A stretch of DNA of 13,158 bases from Clostridia bacterium (GTDB lineage Bacteria > Bacillota > Clostridia > Christensenellales > UBA1242). Within the stretch, counting starts at the first letter, position 1; the number at the start of each line of letters is the position of its first letter. The notes beneath the pieces are model-generated. The model made no database searches and was not told the DNA's origin. It saw only the letters and a list, made by a program, of their open reading frames with translations. Location of the stretch: positions 1 to 13,158 of the forward strand of contig JAFYCH010000079.1 in NCBI GenBank assembly GCA_017539765.1, written 5' to 3'. A program made the position numbers and the translations under genes. Below are positions 1 through 6,556 of this stretch, piece by piece.

Positions 1-2
1 CA

Positions 3-200
3 GATTATTTAAAAGAGCAAACAATAAAATTTGCTCATGATATATTCGTAAAAGATAATTCAGTAGATGTTCAAACAGCACTTAATCATTTTATGCCAAT
101 GAAAGAACTTGGTTATGAAGGTTCAATGTTTCCGCATATAGAGTTGCCAACAAGAGAAGAACAACAAAAAGAATTATCTAAACATTCATTGGAATTATAA
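3..200 (+). CDS. C-terminal end of an unrecognised protein (5' partial)
   Basis: An open frame enters from the left edge and runs 65 codons to a TAA at 198-200. The other two forward frames hit stops within the first 40 bases. The visible tail is charged and hydrophilic, with no membrane segment and no cysteine. It contains a stretch reading NHFMPMKELGYEGSMFPHIE and ends in KHSLEL. A perfect hairpin plus T-run directly after the stop supports this as a real gene end. I do not recognise the family. It does not resemble the DnaA C-terminus (no helix-turn-helix signature), which matters because a DnaA-box cluster follows. Function unknown. Confidence 0.6.
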   Translation, partial: DYLKEQTIKFAHDIFVKDNSVDVQTALNHFMPMKELGYEGSMFPHIELPTREEQQKELSKHSLEL

Positions 201-228
201 TAGACATTAAAAGTGTCTATTTTTTTTA
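199..228 (+). terminator. Rho-independent terminator after the left-edge gene
   Basis: A perfect inverted repeat ATAGACA (200-206) / TGTCTAT (214-220) with a 7-base loop is followed by a run of T. It begins at the last base of the preceding stop codon and would end the left-edge transcript before the DnaA-box region. Confidence 0.8.
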
Positions 229-425
229 TTCATTTTGTCAATAATCAAATTGGCTTTTATAATTGAATTTATACATATACATTTGGCATAATTTTTTTGT
301 CAAATTTTTATGCACTTTTTTATCAATAATGTGCAAAACATGCCAAAATAGTCAATGTTATCCACATTCTTCGGGATTTATCGAGATGATATGGCGTATC
401 AAGAATTAAATTTATAAACATAAAA

Positions 426-463
426 TGTGGATAACTTTTGCAAAAATGTGGATAAGTGGATAA
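426..463 (-). promoter_or_regulatory. Tight DnaA-box array
   Basis: Two perfect minus-strand boxes (TGTGGATAA at 426-434 and 447-455) and a third with one mismatch (AGTGGATAA at 455-463) lie in 38 bases. The second and third overlap by one base. Same-orientation, close-packed boxes next to AT-rich DNA are typical of the part of an origin where DnaA oligomerises. Confidence 0.7.
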
Positions 464-541
464 TTTTTACATATTTATACACAATTTTATGCATAAACAA
501 TCATTTTTCATAAATATTCATAACAATTTATATTTATCATT
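464..541. other. AT-rich stretch, possible DNA unwinding element
   Basis: Nearly all bases are A or T, with TTATACACA at 475-483 and a near-box TTATGCATA at 487-495. It lies directly beside the box array at 426-463. The role as an unwinding element is inferred from composition and position only, in a genome that is AT-rich throughout. Confidence 0.4.
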
Positions 542-634
542 CTGTGTAAAAGTGGATAAGTTTTAAAATTTTAAAAAAATGCCAGATATTTCGTAAAGTG
601 TTTTTGTGGATAAATCAAAATTTTGGTGTAAAAC

Positions 635-1315
635 TTATTTTTGACCTTTATATTTATTCATATGTTTTTCGTTTATTTTTAAAAAGTGTTTTTGTATCAA
701 AATGTATATACAAAATATTGCTATCATAATACATAGCCCACATATTACATCAGTCAAAAAATGCACACACAGATATATTCTTGCAAGGCACATAAGCAAA
801 CAAAAGAAAATTGCAAAAGTCATCAACAATCTTCTTGCCCATTTTTTCTTTAGGGTGTTTAAAACAGAAAAAGATAGTGCAAAATAAAATATGTTGGCAG
901 TTTGTGCGTGACCGCTTGGAAAAGAGTAGCCATCTGGCATTTTATATCCAAGAGTGTCTTGTATCAAAAATAGGTTTTCTGGTCTTTGTCTTGCAATAAT
1001 CATTTTTAAAACAAAGTTTACAACCAAACTGACAACGGTCAACATTACAACAGGCAGACCTACTTGTTTTCTGTTTGGCAATAAGAGCAAAATTACACAA
1101 AGAACTACAATTGTCATTGTTTCGCCCATATATGAAACAATAACAAACAAATAGTCAAGCAGTCTTGTTCGGGCATCAAAAAATATTTGTGCAACAGAGT
1201 TGTCCATTTTTAGAATAGTTTCATTTTTTGTAATTATCAAAGCAAACAGTGTTATAAATACAAGCAAAGAAACCAAAAGGCACAAAACAGTACTCATTTT
1301 TTTGGCTTTATTCAT
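635..1315 (-). CDS. PAP2-family membrane phosphatase (PgpB/undecaprenyl-PP phosphatase-like)
   Basis: A 226-residue integral membrane protein carrying all three PAP2 signature blocks: K104-x6-R111-P112, P133-S-G-H136, and R179-x5-H185-x3-D189. H136 and H185 are the expected nucleophile/relay histidines. The third block has Ala instead of the usual Ser before R179. Hydrophobic segments lie near residues 8-28, 55-78, 86-104, 140-152, 162-182 and 188-208, consistent with the family's six-helix fold. Members dephosphorylate phosphatidic acid, phosphatidylglycerol phosphate or undecaprenyl diphosphate on the outer membrane face; the substrate here cannot be told. The start ATG has no Shine-Dalgarno sequence, but a -10-like TAAAAT lies six bases upstream, so the mRNA may be leaderless. 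It is the only clear minus-strand gene and its 3' end faces the DnaA-box region; no convincing terminator is seen after it. Confidence 0.9.
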   Translation of the reverse strand: MNKAKKMSTVLCLLVSLLVFITLFALIITKNETILKMDNSVAQIFFDARTRLLDYLFVIVSYMGETMTIVVLCVILLLLPNRKQVGLPVVMLTVVSLVVNFVLKMIIARQRPENLFLIQDTLGYKMPDGYSFPSGHAQTANIFYFALSFSVLNTLKKKWARRLLMTFAIFFCLLMCLARIYLCVHFLTDVICGLCIMIAIFCIYILIQKHFLKINEKHMNKYKGQK

Positions 1316-1327
1316 ATTGATATTTTA
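1316..1327 (-). promoter_or_regulatory. -10 element of the PAP2 gene (leaderless geometry)
   Basis: Read on the minus strand, TAAAAT (1327-1322) is followed by ATCAAT (1321-1316) and then the ATG. A second -10-like hexamer, TATGAT, lies just upstream. The six-base gap puts transcription start at or next to the ATG. prfB has the same ATCAAT spacer. No confident -35. Confidence 0.45.
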
Positions 1328-1402
1328 TCATAAATATACTATTTTATTACAAATAATTTATATATTAAATGTATTAATAAGTAATTATTTAATCTCAAAT
1401 AC

Positions 1403-1432
1403 TTGCAAAAATAAAATGGGATATAGTAATAT
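1403..1432 (+). promoter_or_regulatory. Probable promoter of the CvpA-like gene
   Basis: TTGCAA (1403-1408) and TAATAT (1427-1432) are separated by 18 bases, just upstream of the AAAGGAG ribosome binding site at 1438-1444. The intergenic region 1316-1452 serves two divergent genes. AT-rich background makes chance matches likely. Confidence 0.4.
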
Positions 1433-1452
1433 ATTATAAAGGAGTTTTTATT

Positions 1453-4400
1453 ATGACACCACAAATGATTAGCTTGATAATAAGCTTACTTGCTTTATTT
1501 ATAATAGTAGTGCATGTGCTTTTTGGTATGATGCGCGGCTTAAAGAAAAGTGTTTTTAGATTGATTTGGGTATTTGCTTTTGCAATTCTTTGCCTTCTTG
1601 CAAGCAAGGCAATTGCAAACGCTATTGTTGCTATGGACTTTTCGTTTTTGCATATATCATACAACGGAGAGCAAATAACAACACTTCCAATATTGATAGA
1701 AAAGATGCTTGAAAGCAGCAATCCAGACATGGCAAGCCTTATTGCAGATAATCCAGAGATTATGCAAATGTGCATAGCCATCGCAACAAGCATGGCAACA
1801 CTTGTTATGTTTGAATTACTTTTCTGGGTTACAAAAATATTATTTTGGCCAATTTGGGCAATTTTGGCTGCAACACTTTTCAAAAACAAAAAGAAGGTTA
1901 AGACTGAAGGTGTAGAAAGAGTTGTTAAGCAAAAAAAACATGCTGGTTTTGGTGCACTTGTAGGTCTTGGTGTTGGAGCACTTGTTTGTTTGTTTACATT
2001 TGTTCCAATTACATTTGTAAACAGTACTTTAATGCAACTTGAAGAACAGACAACTGTTGAGTACGAAGAAGGCACACAACAAGGCGTACTCTCACAATTT
2101 TTAGGAGAGAACAAAGAGTGGGTTATGGTGTACGAAAACAGTACACTTAACAAAGTGTTTAGATATACCGGATTGGAGCTTGTTCAAAATGGACTTGGAG
2201 ACCTTCTTACAACAACAAATGTTGCTGGAAAAAGAATAAGCGCAAAGGGAGAGATTTCAAACCTTACTCCAATTTATGTAGATTATACAAAAATAATTAA
2301 GTATGATTTCAATAATCTTTCACGAGGCGACATAAATGAAATTTTAAAACTTGCTGATGACGCTCAGGGAAGAGTACTTTCAAGCAATTTGATTGAAACA
2401 GTTTATGATAAACTTGGACCATACATTGTAAAGAATATGCTTGAAAATGAAAACTATTTCATCAAGCTTCCACATCTTTCAAACGAACAACTTGATGACA
2501 TAGTAAGAAATGCATTAAAAGCATTCTTTGGTTATGACAATGATATGAATTTTGATGCAGAAAAACTTGTCTCAATGAAAGATATCAAAAATGATATTTC
2601 AATTATTATTGATATTGCAAAGAAACTTAACAATGAAGATTTGGTTTTAAAAATTAAGAACAATCAACTTACATTTGAAGTTTTGAAAGAGAAAGTGACA
2701 GTTGAATTAAGCAATTCAATCATAGATGATGTTTTTGAGTTAAAAACACTCGCAACACTTCTTCCAGTTGTTGTTGAGCCAGGCATCAAATTTGCTGTTG
2801 AAGCATTGCCAGCCGTTAATTTTGAAGGCACACCAATAAAGCCAGAATATACAGCGCTTGAGGGTGGTATCAAAATTGCCAACTTAAAAGAACTCTCAAA
2901 AAATTTGGCAGAAAGTGCAATCAATGTTTTGAAGGGCTTTGATAGAGATTTGCAACTGTATATCAGCAGTGACAAGTTTGATGATGTAGGAAAGGCTCTT
3001 GACCAACTTAAAACAGAAAAGTTAATCAGTCTTGCAACATATAACAGCTTGCTTAATTATAGCGAAGCATATATCAAAAATGCACTTGATGGAGCAGGAC
3101 TTGATGAACATATCAAAAGTATTGCTAATGATATGATTGATTCAATAAATGGAATAGGTAGATTTGAAACAGAATTTGGAAAGTTTGGAAATGCTTATCA
3201 AACATATTTAGATAACAACAAAGAACTTTCTGCTGAGACTATAACAAAGATGCTTGATGACATAAAGTCAACATATCTTTATACAAACAATATAGATTCA
3301 GTTATTTCACATGGCACAAGTTTTGTTATTTCTTATATACAAGACAACAATTTGCCACTTGAAACAACAGGAATTGATACAGTTGTTAACAGCATAACAA
3401 ACATTGAAAGTTTCCAAACAGAGTATAACAACATTAAAAGTTTAATTGATTTTGTCAAAGCAGTTGGTGCTGAAAATATTTCAACAGACGAAAATCTTGT
3501 TACTCTTGGTGAAGAACTTGACAAGTGCATTCAAAAACACAGTGTGCTTTTAAGCAATGCAAACATTAAAACTATTGTAAAAGACTTCATTGGAAAATTT
3601 GACCTTCCAGATGATATAAAAAATATTACAATTGGAACAAAATCAATCAAAGAAGTAATAAAAGAAAATATTGACAACGGTTCATCATACAAAGCAGAAA
3701 TGCAAGCAATTGTGGAAGTGAAATCAATCTCAAATCTTAATGCGGAAAATAATAATGATTTAATAACCATCGGCGAAATACTTGATAAAAATATTGTTAA
3801 AAACAGTGCATTGTTTGGCAATTTGATACCATCAATTGCAAAAGAATTTATTGACATAATTGAACTTCCAGATGATATCAAAGATATGACAGTTGGAAGC
3901 AAAACGCTCAAAGAAACTTTAAAAGACAATGTTGATAATATCACATCATATAAAGCAGAAATGCAAGCAGTTGCTGAAGTGAAATCTATCGCAAACCTTG
4001 ATGCAGATGACAGTGACGACTTGATAAGTATTGGTGAAATACTTGATAAAGATATTGTTAAAAACAGTGCATTGTTTGGCAATTTGATACCATCAATTGC
4101 AAAAGAGTTTATTGATATAATTGAACTTCCAGATGATATAAAAAATATAACAGTTGGTACAAAGACAATCAAGGAAGCAATAAAAGATAATGTTGCAAGT
4201 GTTGTTTCTTATGAAACTGAAATGCAAATGGTTGCACAAATGAAAGGAATACAAAATATCACAACAACAGGAAAACAAAAATTGGTTGATATTGGAGAAA
4301 TTCTTGACAATGTAAAACCAAGCAAATTATTTGGAAATATTATTTCATCAATCGTTATTCAATATTTTGACGACGAACTTGCCAACTACACAATAGATGC

Positions 4401-5037
4401 TCAAATTTTACCTATCATTCAAGACATCAAAAACAATGTTTCAAATGATTTGGTTTATAAAACAGAATTTGGATATATGTATGACTTTATGAGTGCTGAC
4501 TTTGATAGTATTTCAAATTTCAAAACATACCTTGGAAACAATTTGCTTGATGCAGATGGAGAAAGCAAGAGCGGACTTATTACAACTGACAACATTTATG
4601 ATATTGTTATTGAGATGGCAGACAACATTGAAATTGCAGAAGTTGATATTATTGATGAAATCAAAGCAAAACTTGCTGCTGACAAAGAAGATAATGAAAA
4701 CATTTTGGATGTTTTGACACAGCTTGAAAACATTTCAACAGAGTTTGATGACCTCAAAACAATTCCAAGTGCCACTCTACTTAACAGAGAGTATCTTACA
4801 GGTATTGGTGCAAGAATTGACTATTTGACAACAGACTATAATCTCATTATAAACAACGGAGCAAGAACAAAGATTGGTGATTATATTGCAGAACAAATTT
4901 ATTTGAAAGTAAATTCGGACACACTTATACCTCAAGGCAGAAAAGATGCTATCGAAACTACTTATCAAAACAAAGCAGATTATGCAACATATGAAGCATT
5001 GTTTGATCAATATGCAGATGACTTACAGCTTCCATAA
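1453..5037 (+). CDS. Large CvpA-like membrane-anchored protein with about 85-residue tandem repeats
   Basis: A 1194-residue protein. The ATG has a strong AAAGGAG site (1438-1444) eight bases upstream. Residues 1-190 hold about four membrane segments (near 5-25, 35-58, 105-143, 164-190) with a basic RGLKK loop (29-32) after the first; this resembles the CvpA (colicin V production) membrane domain. The remaining 1000 residues are hydrophilic, Asp/Glu/Asn/Ile-rich, helical in character and almost cysteine-free. A periodic aromatic-x-T/A-E-aromatic/Met motif recurs at F571, F654, Y746, Y833, Y920 and Y1002 (intervals 83, 92, 87, 87, 82), with degenerate copies near 1094 and 1177. Two central copies are almost identical in DNA. 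CvpA proteins are normally under 250 residues, so the repeat part is a large extension. It may be an extracytoplasmic or envelope-spanning structure, but function is unknown. It is flanked by its own promoter and terminator, so it is probably monocistronic. Confidence 0.85.
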   Translation: MTPQMISLIISLLALFIIVVHVLFGMMRGLKKSVFRLIWVFAFAILCLLASKAIANAIVAMDFSFLHISYNGEQITTLPILIEKMLESSNPDMASLIADNPEIMQMCIAIATSMATLVMFELLFWVTKILFWPIWAILAATLFKNKKKVKTEGVERVVKQKKHAGFGALVGLGVGALVCLFTFVPITFVNSTLMQLEEQTTVEYEEGTQQGVLSQFLGENKEWVMVYENSTLNKVFRYTGLELVQNGLGDLLTTTNVAGKRISAKGEISNLTPIYVDYTKIIKYDFNNLSRGDINEILKLADDAQGRVLSSNLIETVYDKLGPYIVKNMLENENYFIKLPHLSNEQLDDIVRNALKAFFGYDNDMNFDAEKLVSMKDIKNDISIIIDIAKKLNNEDLVLKIKNNQLTFEVLKEKVTVELSNSIIDDVFELKTLATLLPVVVEPGIKFAVEALPAVNFEGTPIKPEYTALEGGIKIANLKELSKNLAESAINVLKGFDRDLQLYISSDKFDDVGKALDQLKTEKLISLATYNSLLNYSEAYIKNALDGAGLDEHIKSIANDMIDSINGIGRFETEFGKFGNAYQTYLDNNKELSAETITKMLDDIKSTYLYTNNIDSVISHGTSFVISYIQDNNLPLETTGIDTVVNSITNIESFQTEYNNIKSLIDFVKAVGAENISTDENLVTLGEELDKCIQKHSVLLSNANIKTIVKDFIGKFDLPDDIKNITIGTKSIKEVIKENIDNGSSYKAEMQAIVEVKSISNLNAENNNDLITIGEILDKNIVKNSALFGNLIPSIAKEFIDIIELPDDIKDMTVGSKTLKETLKDNVDNITSYKAEMQAVAEVKSIANLDADDSDDLISIGEILDKDIVKNSALFGNLIPSIAKEFIDIIELPDDIKNITVGTKTIKEAIKDNVASVVSYETEMQMVAQMKGIQNITTTGKQKLVDIGEILDNVKPSKLFGNIISSIVIQYFDDELANYTIDAQILPIIQDIKNNVSNDLVYKTEFGYMYDFMSADFDSISNFKTYLGNNLLDADGESKSGLITTDNIYDIVIEMADNIEIAEVDIIDEIKAKLAADKEDNENILDVLTQLENISTEFDDLKTIPSATLLNREYLTGIGARIDYLTTDYNLIINNGARTKIGDYIAEQIYLKVNSDTLIPQGRKDAIETTYQNKADYATYEALFDQYADDLQLP
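3450..4460 (+). repeat. Tandem repeats of about 87 codons inside the CvpA-like gene
   Basis: Consecutive units share the order: T/S-I-GEILD, LFGNLIPSIAKEF, ELPDDIK, T-V-G-K-T/S-K-E, then SYKAEMQ. The best pair is offset by 261 bases (87 codons): 3781-3878 and 4042-4139 differ at only 3 of 98 bases. Units before and after these are more diverged, so the array grew by in-frame duplication, with the central duplication the most recent or homogenised by gene conversion. Confidence 0.85.
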
Positions 5038-5045
5038 AGACAAAC

Positions 5046-5078
5046 AAAAGGGCAGAGTTTATAACTCTCCCTTTTTTG
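5046..5078 (+). terminator. Rho-independent terminator after the CvpA-like gene
   Basis: AAAGGG-c-AGAGTT (5047-5059) pairs with AACTCT-CCCTTT (5063-5074) across a three-base loop, with one bulged C. A run of T follows. It starts about 10 bases after the stop codon. Confidence 0.8.
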
Positions 5079-5090
5079 TTGCAATAACTT

Positions 5091-5118
5091 TTGTTTTTTT
5101 GAAATTTTGTGATATTAT
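5091..5118 (+). promoter_or_regulatory. Promoter of the O-methyltransferase/comFC operon (leaderless geometry)
   Basis: TTGTTT (5091-5096) and TATTAT (5113-5118) are 16 bases apart. The ATG follows six bases after the -10 hexamer. No Shine-Dalgarno sequence fits between them. It lies directly after the upstream terminator, where a new promoter is needed. Confidence 0.5.
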
Positions 5119-5124
5119 ATAACT

Positions 5125-5724
5125 ATGATTTCAAAAATAGATTGGCAAGAATTTGAAAAGTTTTCTTTTGAATGCAGAGAAAAATATATTCCAGTCGTCA
5201 GAGAACAAACAGCAAAACTTCTCTGTGATTTGGTGCAAAAAAACGCCCCACAAAACATTTTGGAACTTGGCACGGCTGTTGGTTACAGCGGCTTGCTTAT
5301 GCTTCTTTCAAGCCCCAAAAGCAAGCTTAAAACAGTTGATATAAATTCTCAACTATGCGACAAGGCAAAGCAAACTTTTTTAAAGTATAATGTGGCTGAT
5401 AGAGCAGAGATTTTTTGCAGTGATATTTTGTCTTATTTGGAAGCTGAAACTCAGCAATTTGACTTTATTTTTCTTGATGGGCCAAAAGGGCAATATATCA
5501 AATATTTGCCATACCTAAAACGCCTTATAAAAAGTGGTGGAATAATCTTTTGTGATGACGTGCTATATTTTGGTATGGTTATGGACGACAGCAAAGTTAT
5601 TCACAAAAAAATAACCATTGTAAGAAACCTTCGAGAATTTATCTCAAAATGTCAACAAGATGCAGATTTTGAAACTGAACTTTTGGATATGGAAGATGGC
5701 GTTTTGATTTTAAGGAAAAAATGA
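5125..5724 (+). CDS. SAM-dependent O-methyltransferase (YrrM/TrmR-like)
   Basis: A 199-residue class I methyltransferase of the small O-methyltransferase (COMT-like, Methyltransf_3/24) family. The SAM-binding motif I is LELGTAVGYS (46-55). The acidic residue at the end of strand 2 is D72 in VDIN. The metal/catalytic loop is FDFIFLDGPKGQY (92-104, with D98). SGGIIFCDDV (127-136) supplies the post-motif acidic pair. Length is typical for the family. The closest well-known relative by architecture is B. subtilis YrrM/TrmR, which methylates 5-hydroxyuridine at tRNA position 34. That role is possible here, but the usual yrrN/yrrO peptidase-U32 neighbours are absent, so the substrate is open. The stop TGA overlaps the comFC ATG in an ATGA arrangement, showing translational coupling. 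Confidence 0.85.
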   Translation: MISKIDWQEFEKFSFECREKYIPVVREQTAKLLCDLVQKNAPQNILELGTAVGYSGLLMLLSSPKSKLKTVDINSQLCDKAKQTFLKYNVADRAEIFCSDILSYLEAETQQFDFIFLDGPKGQYIKYLPYLKRLIKSGGIIFCDDVLYFGMVMDDSKVIHKKITIVRNLREFISKCQQDADFETELLDMEDGVLILRKK

Positions 5725-6470
5725 TTGGTGAAAAGATGATTGATAAAATAAAAAAGTTTTTGACGGACACTTTGTATCTCAAGGACATAAAATGCATTTT
5801 TTGTAATTGTGAACTTGATAAGCCAAGCAAATATTGTGTCTGTGACAACTGCCTAAAGTCTTTGCCATACATAACAGGCAAGGTTTGTGCAAAGTGTGGT
5901 GAGCCCATAAAAAGTATGGCTACTCATTGTATGCGTTGTAAAAATCATGTTGAGCGTGGCTTTGATTTTGCCCGTGCAAGATTTTTGTATGACGACAAAA
6001 TAAGCAAAGCCATAAAAGATTTTAAATATTATGGCAAAAAGTATTTGGGCGAATATTTATCTGCTTTTCTTTATGACCTGTATGTTTTGGAAAAGATTGA
6101 TGCCGCTGTAATTATTCCAGCACCAATCAGCGCAAACAGTTTAAAGGCAAGGGGATTTAATCAAACCGAAATACTTTGCAAATGTTTTGCTGATGCAGGA
6201 CTTAATGTAAACACAAAGTGCGTAATCAAAAGGCTAGAAACACAAAACCAAGCAAGTTTAAATTATAAAGATAGGCAAACAAATTTGGCAGGAGCATTTA
6301 AGGTTGTGGGCAAAAGTGCAGTCAAAAATAAGCGTTGTTTGATAGTTGATGACATATTTACAACTGGTGCCACAGCCAGCGAAATTGGAGCAGTGCTTAA
6401 AAAGGCAGGTGCAACCAAAGTCAGTGTGCTTACACTCTGTCACGAATTGCCAGATAATGTAAAAAACTAG
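5721..6470 (+). CDS. comFC: ComFC-type amidophosphoribosyltransferase-fold protein
   Basis: A 249-residue protein of the ComF family. An N-terminal zinc-ribbon region has Cys pairs C25/C28, C41/C44, C56/C59 and C70/C73. A type I phosphoribosyltransferase domain follows, with RGFNQTE (144-150), the family's R-x4-Q-x2-L pattern near 171-180, and the PRPP-binding loop VDDIFTTGATASE (209-221). ComFC is needed for DNA uptake in naturally competent bacteria, probably acting with the ComFA helicase on incoming single strands; its chemical reaction is not settled. No comFA is visible here. The first ATG overlaps the previous stop (ATGA). A second in-frame ATG at 5736, with GGTG about 8 bases upstream, is an alternative start five residues shorter. 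Its position before secA matches the Firmicutes order. Confidence 0.88.
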   Translation: MIGEKMIDKIKKFLTDTLYLKDIKCIFCNCELDKPSKYCVCDNCLKSLPYITGKVCAKCGEPIKSMATHCMRCKNHVERGFDFARARFLYDDKISKAIKDFKYYGKKYLGEYLSAFLYDLYVLEKIDAAVIIPAPISANSLKARGFNQTEILCKCFADAGLNVNTKCVIKRLETQNQASLNYKDRQTNLAGAFKVVGKSAVKNKRCLIVDDIFTTGATASEIGAVLKKAGATKVSVLTLCHELPDNVKN

Positions 6471-6522
6471 CAGAATTTACATAAATGTACTAAAAATACT
6501 TTTTATATTTAAAAATATTTGT

Positions 6523-6528
6523 TAAAAT
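6523..6528 (+). promoter_or_regulatory. Possible -10 element for secA
   Basis: TAAAAT at 6523-6528 would give a leader of about 20 bases containing CGGAG (6546-6550), six bases before the ATG at 6557. No good -35 is seen in the AT-rich spacer (6471-6522), so secA could also be read from the comFC operon. Confidence 0.35.
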
Positions 6529-6556
6529 ATAGTTGCAAAAAAATACGGAGATTTAT

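Larger units (their letters stand above)
230..634. other. Candidate oriC / DnaA-box cluster in a convergent intergenic region
   Basis: This 405-base gap has no credible gene. It holds five exact matches to the DnaA box consensus TTATNCACA: 358-366 (+), 426-434 (-), 447-455 (-), 475-483 (+, TTATACACA) and 605-613 (-). One-mismatch copies lie at 308-316 (+), 455-463 (-), 487-495 (+) and 551-559 (-). Starts of the boxes at 426 and 447 are 21 bases apart, about two helical turns. A nearly pure A/T stretch at about 464-541 could be an unwinding element. The gene on the left points right and the one on the right points left, so the boxes are not in a promoter; this favours an origin or DnaA-titration site over transcriptional control. 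From 1453 onward all genes point away from it, as expected for a leading strand. No dnaA, dnaN or rpmH is visible, and I see no clear DnaA-trio. Confidence 0.65.

Noticed and set aside
616..625. Palindrome CAAAATTTTG near the PAP2 3' end as a terminator
   Set aside because: Short, pure A/T core with no T-run in the right orientation; expected by chance in this AT-rich region.
702..1439. Small plus-strand frames across 702-1439
   Set aside because: They overlap the PAP2 gene, which has all three catalytic motifs on the minus strand.
1434..2153. 239-codon minus-strand frame over the CvpA-like gene
   Set aside because: It lies antisense to a gene with a clear ribosome binding site and domain structure, and its Ser/Thr/Ile-rich translation looks like a shadow frame.
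3531..4172. 213-codon minus-strand frame with internal repeats
   Set aside because: Its repeats mirror the sense-strand tandem repeats of the CvpA-like gene; no start signals are seen.
3450..4460. CRISPR-like array
   Set aside because: The repeats are long, in-frame protein repeats with a period near 261 bases and no short direct repeats with unique spacers.
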